Counted from the first letter of the stretch, positions 27,446 through 35,785 are shown. The stretch: 64,000 nucleotides of DNA from Flammeovirga kamogawensis (GCF_018736065.1 NZ_CP076129.1:1054001-1118000); one strand, 5' to 3'. The notes: a model not told the origin generated them from the sequence alone. Numbers and translations: made by a program.

Positions 27446-27571
27446 TTATTTTAAACCAAGTACTTCCTTAATTTCTTCTTTAGAAACTCCTTGTCTAATT
27501 AAATCTCCTAAGCTAACGCCTTTCTTGAACTTCAAACGACGTTTTGTGTTTTTATCTTCAAATTGAAACAT
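27446..27571 (-). CDS. Small conserved-looking protein (41 aa)
   Basis: A 41-residue frame starting MFQFEDKNTKRRLKFKKG, with a second half GDLIRQGVSKEEIKEVLGLK that reads as a small helix-turn-helix-like or hinge motif. Basic N-terminal half (KRRLKFKKG). It has its own terminator, which supports a real gene. Homology not recognised; a DNA- or nucleoid-binding role is a guess. Confidence 0.55.
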   Translation of the reverse strand: MFQFEDKNTKRRLKFKKGVSLGDLIRQGVSKEEIKEVLGLK

Positions 27572-27665
27572 AATTATTTATTTTGGTTATAATCTATTTA
27601 ACGCTAGCTTATATCAAAAGTTTAATTATATCACTAAACAAATTCGAATAATTGATAATACTATC

Positions 27666-28478
27666 TTAAATATTAAAATCTATATGATAATGTTCATCAT
27701 GCATCTCATTCACTTCTGAAGGTAATTTATTTGCGAAATAGACTCCCCTACTTAATAGTTTCCGTCCTGATGGAGTAGAAAATAACTTCTCTTTAAATTC
27801 AATTTTAATAATTACCTGCTTAATACTAATTCCATTTTTATTACAAGCTATATCCAGAGCCAATATATGGTCCGCTAATTTTTCAAAATCATTCGTTACG
27901 TTTTTTGGTATAAATAACCTTCCAATAAATTTTGAAACTGAAGGACTTAAAAAATTTAATAAGGAATAGTTCTGTTTATAGTTACCATAATTATCTGTCT
28001 CTAAAAAATAATGAAAAAGTCCCCATTGATCTAAATATGTATAGGGTTTCCCCTCTTTCTGTTTTGGGATCATAAAATCTATACTCAAGCCATTTTCATG
28101 ACTTCTATGTAAATATAAATTTCCTCCTGAATGATCACTACATTCCATATAATAGTATAAACACTCGCTATTAATTGTACTATTCAAAGATTGATAACTT
28201 TCTAAAACACTACGATAAACACTATTATGTACATAAGCATTATCCATTAAATAATAACTAATTCCACTAAAACTACCATAGTTTTCTCCTCTATATGGAA
28301 GAAGCCAACCTCTCTCTAAAGTACCATTAAAACGTGTTCCATGTGAAACACTTTGCCCCTTATTAGTATGAAAAAGCTCTCTAAAAGAAAGAAAACCAAT
28401 AGATATTATAATTATAATACAACTTGTAATTGAAAAATATTTTACCAGATTTAGAAATTTCCTCAACAATAATTTCAT
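27666..28478 (-). CDS. MepA-like murein endopeptidase (M74/LAS fold)
   Basis: A 270-residue protein with one N-terminal membrane helix (about 14-32) and features of penicillin-insensitive murein endopeptidases: VSHGTRFNGTLERGWLLPYRGENY, the zinc-site HRSHENGLSIDF (His127, Asp134) and the C-terminal HDEHYHIDF (His263, His265). These enzymes cut D-Ala-mDAP cross-links in peptidoglycan. Membrane-anchored rather than freely periplasmic. Follows a second peptidase gene (28643-29191) on the same strand. Confidence 0.75.
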   Translation of the reverse strand: MKLLLRKFLNLVKYFSITSCIIIIISIGFLSFRELFHTNKGQSVSHGTRFNGTLERGWLLPYRGENYGSFSGISYYLMDNAYVHNSVYRSVLESYQSLNSTINSECLYYYMECSDHSGGNLYLHRSHENGLSIDFMIPKQKEGKPYTYLDQWGLFHYFLETDNYGNYKQNYSLLNFLSPSVSKFIGRLFIPKNVTNDFEKLADHILALDIACNKNGISIKQVIIKIEFKEKLFSTPSGRKLLSRGVYFANKLPSEVNEMHDEHYHIDFNI

Positions 28479-28642
28479 AATAACAGTATGATTATTCTAC
28501 TAATTAAAATATGATTTTTATAACGTCTGTTTTTAATAAAGCAGCCTCTAATTTTTTTAAATATAAAATGATACTAAAATAGTACTTTACATATAACACT
28601 ATAAATAAAAATAGGAAATAAGCATGTAATTGATAATCATAG

Positions 28643-29191
28643 TTAAAAAATAACCTCTGTGAGAATATCTTGTATAGATAATTGTAGGTGAGGTCTGTCT
28701 ACAAAATTTGTCCAATCACCACCCCAAACTAATCCTTGTTTTTTGCCAAAATCGCCAATGATACCCCAATTCTTAGAATTCCAATAAGGTTTTCCATTTT
28801 TGTATTCACAAACATCTACTGCCCACCCATAATTATGATATGACAACCCAGGAATTGCGTTTGTAACAATACCTCCTTTTGTTGTCCGACCTTGATTAAA
28901 TAACTTTTCTTGTTCGGTAAAACTTCTAAAACCTCTTACCACACGTAGATCTATTCCTTTTGAATGTGCTTCTGCCAATACTTTCTTCACTTTAGTTGCT
29001 AAAATTGGATGTACACCATTCGTAGTTGGGTATGGATTTGTTCTGTTTACGGTTTTTAAAACGATTACTACACCACTTTTTAGAGTAGAAATCGTTCTTT
29101 TAGGGTAAATCAGATAACAGGTAAAAGTAAGGATAATAAATAAAGTTGTTAGTAGTAATAGGTATTTAAAAATTACTTTAATCGTTTGCAT
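28643..29191 (-). CDS. M15-family LAS peptidase (VanY/L-Ala-D-Glu type)
   Basis: A 182-residue protein with an N-terminal membrane helix (about 7-28) and an M15 zinc peptidase domain. Arg86 and Gln95 fall in VVRGFRSFTEQ; the zinc ligands are His119 and Asp126 (YHNYGWAVDV) and His168 (DRPHLQLS). Resembles phage-type endolysins and L-alanyl-D-glutamate peptidases (GIVTNAIPG linker). It cleaves peptide stems in murein. It sits directly downstream of the parA1-parB1 operon but behind a terminator, so is probably transcribed separately. Confidence 0.8.
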   Translation of the reverse strand: MQTIKVIFKYLLLLTTLFIILTFTCYLIYPKRTISTLKSGVVIVLKTVNRTNPYPTTNGVHPILATKVKKVLAEAHSKGIDLRVVRGFRSFTEQEKLFNQGRTTKGGIVTNAIPGLSYHNYGWAVDVCEYKNGKPYWNSKNWGIIGDFGKKQGLVWGGDWTNFVDRPHLQLSIQDILTEVIF

Positions 29192-29205
29192 AAGTTCATC
29201 TATCT

Positions 29206-29239
29206 AAAAAAAATCCACCTTACGTTAATAAGGTGGATT
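29206..29239 (-). terminator. Intrinsic terminator after parB1
   Basis: Stem AATCCACCTTA/TAAGGTGGATT with a 6-bp loop and a T run on the minus strand (seven A on the plus strand). Confidence 0.85.
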
Positions 29240-29252
29240 CTAAAATATCTCT

Positions 29253-30629
29253 TTATTTACTCATTCGTGAGAAGCTTTCTCGCATAATCTGTAATTCCTG
29301 ATGCTCCTCTACCATATTGTAATGGCTTTCATGAATGCTTTTTATCTTTTTGTCAGCAGTAATACTAAGCACACCTATTGTAAGGTTTTGCTTTTGTACC
29401 TGAAGCACCGCCTCATCTTGTAGTTTTTCATGTACAACAACATAAAACTTATGACAAAAGCGTGATAACTCCTCTAAAGAATGAAGGTTTTCTAAGTCTG
29501 CAATTGTAGAAAAAATCTGATAACCAACAATGGCTGGAGCATATTCTTTCTCATTCAATTTTACAAGCTGTACAACGTCTATATTCTTACTCTGGCGTAC
29601 TTGCTGATTCTGCTCAATATATCTAGCAGAAAAATCATTAAAGTGAGTATATCGAAGCCCTGAAAGGTTTAAAGTATCAAATGCTACATCTGGATGACGA
29701 AATGCTAAAGCTACTCTACTAATTGTAGCAATTGAATCTTTATTATTTAAAAGCAATTGAATCTGACGTGGAGTAAGTTCTTTCTCTACTACTTTTTTAG
29801 ACTTAGAACTATTAATTTTCGATTCCTTTTCTTTATTTCGAATATCAGACCACGCTTTATGTATTGAAGTGACACCATCCATCACAGATGAAAGTAGATC
29901 ATTTGATCCCTTTTCTATCACTTTCTTCATTTTAGTGACATTTTTCGTGGAAACTCCAGCAATTTTAGCTGCTTCTTCAGCTCTATTAATTTTTCCTGAA
30001 GAACCTATGTTTAAATCACTTTTAAAAGCATTTATATCTTGTTGTTCCACAGAAACAACTTCCTTTCCAGTTGTTTTTTGTATTGTTGCATTTGTTTTTT
30101 CAGCAGCTCCTTTATTGAAAGCTTCAACTTGTTTCTTTTTACGTTCTTTTGCTTCTATGCTTAAAAACTCTGTTAACTGTAACGCAATTCTGATTTTCTC
30201 TGCATCCCCAATGTTTCTTCTTCCTAATTGGTTACGCAGCATCCAAATACGTACATCGTTATAAGATTCAAATTTCATCTCTTTAGAAGGGATAAAATCT
30301 AAATTCAACTTAATCGCTGCTTCGCATCTATGGTGGCCATCCACAACAGTATGTACAACCCTAGCACCAGATTTATCTCTTAAAGTGTGTGTCCAATACA
30401 AAATTGGCTCTCTTACACCTTCTTCTTTAATTGATACTTCAAAATTAGCTGCTTCATCGTCGTTTTGTTTACGAATAAGTTCCCTAAATTCTGGTTCAAT
30501 ATGAAAAGCACCTGGAGATTTATAATCTATTTGCGTTAATTTTTCTTGTGATTTCTTTTCACGAAGGGTTGTTTTACCCTCTTTTATCCTTTTTTCCTCT
30601 TTTTGTTTAAACTTATCTAGGTTCAGCAT
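29253..30629 (-). CDS. ParB-like partition protein 1 with C-terminal extension
   Basis: A 458-residue ParB/Spo0J-type protein. The N-terminal nuclease-like/CTPase domain shows VDGHHRCEAAI (97-106) and NQLGRRNIGDAEKIRIA. A central helix-turn-helix (about 205-240, AAKIAGVSTKNVTKMKKV) follows. Residues about 320-430 are an extra domain (DVVQLV, GYQIFS, FCHKFYVVV, LTIGVLSI) that looks like a PD-(D/E)XK/MmcB fold without the catalytic Glu-x-Lys. Its start is 39 bp from the stop of parA1, so the pair is an operon. It should bind a centromere site; see the 26-bp palindrome. Confidence 0.75.
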   Translation of the reverse strand: MLNLDKFKQKEEKRIKEGKTTLREKKSQEKLTQIDYKSPGAFHIEPEFRELIRKQNDDEAANFEVSIKEEGVREPILYWTHTLRDKSGARVVHTVVDGHHRCEAAIKLNLDFIPSKEMKFESYNDVRIWMLRNQLGRRNIGDAEKIRIALQLTEFLSIEAKERKKKQVEAFNKGAAEKTNATIQKTTGKEVVSVEQQDINAFKSDLNIGSSGKINRAEEAAKIAGVSTKNVTKMKKVIEKGSNDLLSSVMDGVTSIHKAWSDIRNKEKESKINSSKSKKVVEKELTPRQIQLLLNNKDSIATISRVALAFRHPDVAFDTLNLSGLRYTHFNDFSARYIEQNQQVRQSKNIDVVQLVKLNEKEYAPAIVGYQIFSTIADLENLHSLEELSRFCHKFYVVVHEKLQDEAVLQVQKQNLTIGVLSITADKKIKSIHESHYNMVEEHQELQIMRESFSRMSK

Positions 30630-30668
30630 AGGATTTCTGAATTGTAATTTGGGGTATTAAAACAGTTA

Positions 30669-31499
30669 TTAATCAATAATAGGAAGTAATTCATTTACTA
30701 TTTCCCTTACTTCTTTAGTGATTGAAGTATTGCTAAAATTAGTATCTCTTTGGTACTGAATTGCATCTGGTAAGAACGAATCCATCAATTTTAATCCCAT
30801 ATAACCATCTAATTCGAATGGCATTTTAGATTCTTTTACCGTTCTATTCACTCTATTTCTAATACCAATAATCTTTGTTGGTAAATCTAAAGAGTCTCTT
30901 ACATCTGCTATGTTAGAAATACTCGATATAGTAGGTCCTAGAGCCGTCTCGTTCAATGTTATCGGTACAACAACATCAGAGTTAGCGATAATGCTTGTAA
31001 GCAAGTCTGTAACGGCTACATACCCCGCAGTATCTACTAATATGTAATCATACTTATACTGACTTTCTTCTATTAGCTTTCTATATTTTTCAGAAACTGC
31101 AATAGAATTGGAATCAAACCCAATTACTTCAATGTTTTCATGCAATCCGTTTTCAGAATACATTACCAATGTTTGCTGAGGATCAGTATCTATACATAAA
31201 ACCTTTATTTCAGGGTATTCTGTAACAATACCTACAGCTATTTGACGTAATAATGAGGATTTTGTATTACCTCCTTTAGAATTAATTAAAGAAATTACCT
31301 TAGAAGGTGCACCTTTAACGATATAATCTAGGGGAACTTTGAATACGTCAGCTATTTTGGATAAACCAGAGTAAGGAATTTCTACTTTTCCCTTCTCCCA
31401 TTTAATTAAACCTTGCACAGAAATATCAATTAGCTGAGCTAACTCCTTCTGTTGCATATTATTTTTCTTACGAAGTTTTACTATGTTATCTCCGATCAT
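30669..31499 (-). CDS. ParA-like ATPase 1 with N-terminal XRE helix-turn-helix
   Basis: A 276-residue protein. Residues about 2-60 are an XRE-type helix-turn-helix (LRKKNNMQQKELAQLIDISVQGLIKWEKG). A ParA/MinD ATPase domain follows: INSKGGNTKSSLL at about 73-85, CIDTDPQQ and YILVDTAG. In the deviant Walker A the usual KGGxGK is KGGNTK (75-80), lacking the second Gly. An ATG at 31499 is preferred over the GTG at 31502. It is divergent from rep across the iteron region, so it may autoregulate through its N-terminal domain. Confidence 0.8.
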   Translation of the reverse strand: MIGDNIVKLRKKNNMQQKELAQLIDISVQGLIKWEKGKVEIPYSGLSKIADVFKVPLDYIVKGAPSKVISLINSKGGNTKSSLLRQIAVGIVTEYPEIKVLCIDTDPQQTLVMYSENGLHENIEVIGFDSNSIAVSEKYRKLIEESQYKYDYILVDTAGYVAVTDLLTSIIANSDVVVPITLNETALGPTISSISNIADVRDSLDLPTKIIGIRNRVNRTVKESKMPFELDGYMGLKLMDSFLPDAIQYQRDTNFSNTSITKEVREIVNELLPIID

Positions 31500-31602
31500 C
31501 ACTTCGGTTAATTATATTATTGTATAGTTACAAACCTACAATTTTTCTATTAAAGGCGCAATAATCTTAGTTTGATTATACTAAAGATTAATTAAAAAAT
31601 TA

Positions 31603-31621
31603 AAATATGTATCATAATTCC
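31603..31621 (+). repeat. 19-bp direct repeat, copy 1
   Basis: AAATATGTATCATAATTCC, identical at 32359-32377. Both contain TGTATCAT, a motif also found at 32531 and 32678, and as the complement TGATACAT downstream of rep. It is distinct from the main iteron. Confidence 0.6.
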
Positions 31622-31630
31622 TTTAAAAAT

Positions 31631-32922
31631 ACGGTATAACTATACATTTTTTTAATTTACCGCGCATTCTAAAAAGTATTTATGTAATTAAATAAGCTTA
31701 TCTGTATAGATATACCGTATATAAATGTTCTATAATTACTATATATGTATAGAATTACCGCGCAATTTTAGTTCAATTTATTAAAGTATGTATAGATATA
31801 CCATATATATTTTTCTAAATAGTAAAATCTTAAGGTACATCTATACATACTTCAACTTTAAAATAAAAAATAGTAAAAAATTAAATATAAAATTGTCTTA
31901 ATTATAAGGGTTGCTTATATATAGTTATTTATATTGTTTTTATTATAGGGTGGCGTAACATACTGATAATCATATACTAAAGCACTAACTAGATGTATAG
32001 ATTACCCGAAGATAGATGTATAGATGTTCCATATTAAGATGTATAGGTATACCGATAAGCTATGTATGAGAATTCTGAGTGTATAAATAGAATACTCTTT
32101 TATGTATCTAAAATGGCCTATATGTATAGTTTTACCGTCTATTTATGTATAGATATACCATAGTATGTATTCTAATAATTATATATGAATGGAAATGACA
32201 TACATTTAATAGAATTTACTGTATACAGTGTATACAATGGGTCGCTAATCTCTTTTTCATTTAGAATTATAGAATATTTGGTCAAATTGATTGATAGTTA
32301 CTACTGCATAGCTGGTATTTTTATGTATTAATTGACTGAATTAAGTATTGAAAGGGATAAATATGTATCATAATTCCAATATTCATCATTAAGTAACCCA
32401 TTTAACAGCCTTTATATGTACTACAAGCTCTACTTATGTATAGATGTACCGTACTTTATAGAGTAAATAGTTACAGGTATGGTATATCTATACATAAATA
32501 GGGTATTTAATTCTTCTCAAACTGTAAAACTGTATCATGTTCTATTAATATGTATAGATAACCCGTATAATTTAAAGATTATTACTTCTTATTTTATATT
32601 TAAGGCATATTAGAAAGACTTTGATGTTTATAAAGCCCATTAATTAGTTTGAACTAATGTATTCTATCACTTAAATCTGTATCATTTTTATTAATTATGT
32701 ATAGATGTACCGTGAAATGAGCTTATTTATAGAATAGATGTATAGATATACCATAACTTTTGGTAACTGATGAAAATAGTTCTTTTTAATGTATATAGGT
32801 TCTTAAATATGTATAGATATACCGTACTAAAATGAAATTATGTACAATTTACCCGCCAATTATTTGTATTTATGTATAGATATACCGATATAGTGACTGC
32901 TTAATACGGTAAAGCTATACAT
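31631..32922. repeat. Iteron array, 18 copies of ATGTATAGATATACCGT type
   Basis: Eighteen strong 17-bp iterons. Plus strand at 31702, 31745, 31788, 31993, 32016, 32039, 32122, 32145, 32436, 32550, 32697, 32738, 32809 and 32872; minus strand at 31631, 31832, 32479 and 32906. The core ATGTATAGATATACCGT varies mainly at positions 9-14. Spacing is exactly 23 bp in 31993/32016/32039 and 32122/32145, and 43 bp in 31702/31745/31788. Two weaker copies are at 32788 and 32840. Typical Rep_3 iteron plasmids have far fewer. Confidence 0.9.
32359..32377 (+). repeat. 19-bp direct repeat, copy 2
   Basis: Identical to 31603-31621, at a distance of 756 bp, inside the iteron-bearing region. Confidence 0.6.
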
Positions 32923-32959
32923 ATATATTAATTTCCGAACGTAATATTGGTTTTTGTCG

Positions 32960-34150
32960 ATGGACATTTTAAATAAAATTCGAACAAGTAGTAATAAAGT
33001 AAAGAGAAGTAACCGATTTATTAAGGCGAAGCAAAAGAAACCCCTTCCCTTAGTATCTCAGAAGCTACTCCTATTTGCCTTTACATTAAATGATTTAACA
33101 GTAGAGGATGAAATCGAATTTAAAGTCTCCGAATTTTTAGGTCGACATCCAGGAGGAAAAGATTTAAAACAACTGGATTTTGGTTGTGATGCTTTATCGA
33201 GTGCAAAAATAACACTTGGAGAGGGAGATCATGATTCTAAAACATTTGATAGAGAGTATATTCCACTTTTCAGTAAAATTAAGTTAGACAAAACGTCTAT
33301 AAAGTTTCAGTTTAATGGAAACTTTAAGAACATCTTATCACCCAGTTCTAATTATACACAATACCTGTATTCTAGTGTACGCCACATGCGTTCTCCTCAT
33401 GCAGTAAGAATGTATGATTTACTCTCTCAGGGAGTTGGCAAATACAATTCTAGAAAGATATCTGTAGAGGAACTTAAATCTATATTAGGTCTTTCAGAAT
33501 CAAAATCTTATAAAAGTTTTGCAGCTTTTAATAGATCAATTTTACAGAAGTGTTTAAAAGATATTAATGAGAATACAGATTTAGAAGTTAATCTCGAATT
33601 AATAAAAACTGGTAGAAGATGTACACATTTAGAGTTCTTCTTTAAGAAAAAAGAAAAAGAACAACCTAAAACAATAGAAATTGGACAAACAGCCAATCAA
33701 CCTGCAAATAATACAGCTCAGGAGCCTCAACAAAATAGCTTACAACAGAAAATGAAGATGCTCCAATCTTTAGGTTTTTCTAGAGAGGAGATTTTAAGAG
33801 AATTATTAAAAACTGATGTAGAAGTTGGAGGTAACGAACAAGAAGATACAATAGATGTTGATCCTGTAACAGTAACTGAACAACCAACACAACAGACTGT
33901 AACCACTCCTAGGACAGCTTCACAAGGTTCTTTAGACTTCGATTTTCAAGAAAAAGTAAATAAACTCCATTTAAGATTAAATGAGATTGGTTTAACTGCA
34001 GATATTGTTTCAATTGCTATTAAGAAGTACCAGTCTGATCCTAATTGGAAAATATGGCCAGAATTGAATAACGTGAAGATGGCAATGAGAGATGGGGCTA
34101 GTTACCCAAATAAGCATACACTTAAGAAATGGATTATTGATCAGAAATAA
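32960..34150 (+). CDS. Rep_3-family (RepB-type) replication initiator
   Basis: A 396-residue initiator with two winged-helix domains: LVSQKLLLFAFTLNDL and SPHAVRMYDLLSQGVGKY, then ISVEELKSILGL, YKSFAAFNRSILQKCLKDINENTDLEV and RRCTHLEFFF, the classic end of the Rep_3 fold. A Gln/Thr-rich linker (about 230-315) leads to an extra C-terminal helical segment of about 75 residues (KVNKLHLRLNEIGLT, then MRDGASYPNKHTLKKW). The frame starts at a TTG (32954), but ATG at 32960 is preferred. Iterons lie just upstream, ending 38 bp before the ATG. It should bind them to open the origin. Confidence 0.88.
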   Translation: MDILNKIRTSSNKVKRSNRFIKAKQKKPLPLVSQKLLLFAFTLNDLTVEDEIEFKVSEFLGRHPGGKDLKQLDFGCDALSSAKITLGEGDHDSKTFDREYIPLFSKIKLDKTSIKFQFNGNFKNILSPSSNYTQYLYSSVRHMRSPHAVRMYDLLSQGVGKYNSRKISVEELKSILGLSESKSYKSFAAFNRSILQKCLKDINENTDLEVNLELIKTGRRCTHLEFFFKKKEKEQPKTIEIGQTANQPANNTAQEPQQNSLQQKMKMLQSLGFSREEILRELLKTDVEVGGNEQEDTIDVDPVTVTEQPTQQTVTTPRTASQGSLDFDFQEKVNKLHLRLNEIGLTADIVSIAIKKYQSDPNWKIWPELNNVKMAMRDGASYPNKHTLKKWIIDQK

Positions 34151-34169
34151 TTTATACATCTTATTAATC

Positions 34170-34209
34170 AAAAATGGGTAGTCTATACATAAATAGGCTA
34201 CCCATTTTT
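34170..34209 (+). terminator. Terminator of rep with an iteron copy in the stem-loop
   Basis: Stem AAAAATGGGTAG/CTACCCATTTTT. The reverse iteron copy at 34174-34190 (complement of ATGTATAGACTACCCAT) forms part of the left arm and loop, so a Rep-binding site overlaps the terminator of its own gene. Confidence 0.7.
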
Positions 34210-34441
34210 GTTTTATCTAATTATGTATAGGTTTCCCGTAAATAGAATGTTATGCTGTAGAAATATGCTAAATATGTATTGAACAGCTGTAGAATGTATC
34301 TTTTTAAATACAATTTATTTGAAATGTGATACATTTTACGGTACACCTATACATATTTAAGTAAACTGATACATTATACTGGATTTTAATACATAGTATC
34401 GAAATCTCATACATTTTTATTGAATTTGATACATAAAAAAA

Positions 34442-34469
34442 CCTTCTAATCATTTTTTAGATTAGAAGG
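34442..34469 (-). terminator. Intrinsic terminator after the 34490-34777 gene
   Basis: Perfect 10-bp stem (CCTTCTAATC) with an 8-bp loop, T run on the minus strand. Confidence 0.8.
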
Positions 34470-34489
34470 CTTAGAAATTTATAATTTTA

Positions 34490-34777
34490 TTACGCTACCT
34501 GCGGAAATACAATATTTTTTAAAGTATGTACGTCGTAACGTTTCCAAGATTTAATTTTACTACCATCTTTCAGAAACTCCATCTTCAAACAAAAGTCATC
34601 TACAAGCTCATCGTAATAGGCTTCAATGATTTTGCATTGTAGTTTTTCTTCAATAATGTTCACTCTATCTAATATAGAGTCAATTTCTTTCATTGCTAGC
34701 TGCATACCTTTTTGTAAAAGTTTGAGTACATCAGCAAAGATAGGTGATTCTTTAATATGTATAACGAAAAATTTCAT
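34490..34777 (-). CDS. Small uncharacterised protein, 95 aa
   Basis: A 95-residue, mostly helical protein (ADVLKLLQKGMQLAMKEIDSILDRVNIIEEKL, then a short beta part LVDDFCLKMEFLKDGSKIKSWKRYDV). It has its own terminator, and a second terminator separates it from the upstream gene, so it is a single-gene unit. No family recognised. Found between rep and the plasmid-type membrane protein, which suggests a replicon-maintenance accessory, but that is position only. Confidence 0.5.
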   Translation of the reverse strand: MKFFVIHIKESPIFADVLKLLQKGMQLAMKEIDSILDRVNIIEEKLQCKIIEAYYDELVDDFCLKMEFLKDGSKIKSWKRYDVHTLKNIVFPQVA

Positions 34778-34792
34778 TTATCCTCAATAATG

Positions 34793-34822
34793 AAAAAGCT
34801 CATCACATAATGATGAGCTTTT
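34793..34822 (-). terminator. Intrinsic terminator after the 34947-35735 gene
   Basis: Stem AAAAGCTCATCA/TGATGAGCTTTT with a 5-bp loop, T run on the minus strand. Confidence 0.8.
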
Positions 34823-34946
34823 ACTTAATCTTATATTACCCTTTAATAATGCGGACGATTATTAATTAATCAATCCATGAATACAGAACTATCCATTCAT
34901 TCATATTGTTTAAAAATTTATAAATTATTTTTTAATAACGGTATAT

Positions 34947-35735
34947 CTATACATAGTTAGGTTTATATGTACTTAAAAGTTGATTTGCCTGACGGACATT
35001 AAGACGAAGTAATTTCATTAGTACTTTATGATCTGTAATTTCTCCAGTTTGAATTTTTAAAATTATCTCTTCTTCAAAATTAGTTGTAGTAGTAACTGGA
35101 ACTTCTGATGAATAATGGATAGCTGTATTTTTATGCGGAACAGTGCTAATTGTATTTGTAACTACTTTATTATTAGCAGTTTTTGACGTATTTGTTAGCG
35201 TACTTGCTATAAAGGCTACACAGAATAATAAAATAGAAAAACACCTAAAGTCATTAGCAAGTTTTTTTGCTTCATTACTTTTTATATTGATAATTGTGAG
35301 TATCCTTTCCTTTTCTTGTTGTAATGTTTCTAATTGTTGAGATGCCGTTCTATATTGTTCTACATTCCTCCAATTTCTTTTATTGGCATTTTGATGTATA
35401 ATTTCCATTGTTTCATCTATCTGTGAATCAATTTTTTCTGTGGTTGGAATATCTGCAACATTTAAAGTATGTATAGATTGCCCGTTCCATTCTGCATAAA
35501 AAACAAAACCCATTAAAATAATTGCTATGAGAATAGATTGAGAAACTGATTTAGTTTCTTTATAATGCTTTATTGTTTGAAAGGTATAATGATGCCCAAG
35601 TGAAACTATAAATACTGCTATAAAAGCAGCAACATATACATTGCTCACTTCTGAAAGAAAAAGAAACGATACATAAGAGCTATACATTAATGAAACTAGA
35701 ATTAATGAATAGTCTGCAATTTTAGAAATTGACAT
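34947..35735 (-). CDS. Membrane protein with coiled coil, replicon accessory
   Basis: A 262-residue protein with hydrophobic segments at about 10-28, 32-48, 67-83 and 165-183. A coiled coil lies at about 98-160 (IDETMEIIHQNANKRNWRNVEQY, QQLETLQQEKERIL). The short C-terminal helical part (EEIILKIQTGEITDHKVLMKLLRLNVRQANQLLSTY) looks like a winged or helix-turn-helix motif. I do not recognise the family. Iterons lie inside the gene (35469-35485) and at its stop. Plausibly a mobilisation or membrane-tethering protein of the replicon, by position only. Confidence 0.5.
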   Translation of the reverse strand: MSISKIADYSLILVSLMYSSYVSFLFLSEVSNVYVAAFIAVFIVSLGHHYTFQTIKHYKETKSVSQSILIAIILMGFVFYAEWNGQSIHTLNVADIPTTEKIDSQIDETMEIIHQNANKRNWRNVEQYRTASQQLETLQQEKERILTIINIKSNEAKKLANDFRCFSILLFCVAFIASTLTNTSKTANNKVVTNTISTVPHKNTAIHYSSEVPVTTTTNFEEEIILKIQTGEITDHKVLMKLLRLNVRQANQLLSTYKPNYV

Positions 35736-35768
35736 ATTAAAGGTGTGTAGATTTTAGTGATATGAACA

Positions 35769-35785
35769 GTGGTCAGATTGACCAC
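35769..35785. repeat. GTGGTCA palindrome, copy 1
   Basis: GTGGTCA, 3-bp spacer GAT, TGACCAC, followed by CGATAT. Located 33 bp upstream of the 35735 gene start. Same pattern as 35974-35994, so a repeated operator- or centromere-like site. Confidence 0.6.

Larger units (their letters stand above)
31500..32959. other. Candidate replication origin region (AT-rich, iterons)
   Basis: A gene-free region of about 1.45 kb between parA1 and rep. It holds 18 strong iterons, two TTACCGCGCA segments (31656-31665 and 31755-31764), two 19-bp copies of AAATATGTATCATAATTCC (31603-31621 and 32359-32377), and long A/T tracts suitable for unwinding. I saw no obvious DnaA box, though I could not score weak ones. 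The combination with an adjacent Rep_3 initiator makes this the likely oriV. Confidence 0.75.
34174..35485. repeat. Outlying iterons downstream of rep (5 copies)
   Basis: Iteron-like 17-mers continue past rep: minus-strand copies at 34174, 34338 and 34938 and plus-strand copies at 34223 and 35469. The copy at 34938 spans the stop of the 34947-35735 gene and that at 35469-35485 is inside its coding sequence. Several TGATACAT-type elements occur at 34327-34434. Confidence 0.75.
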
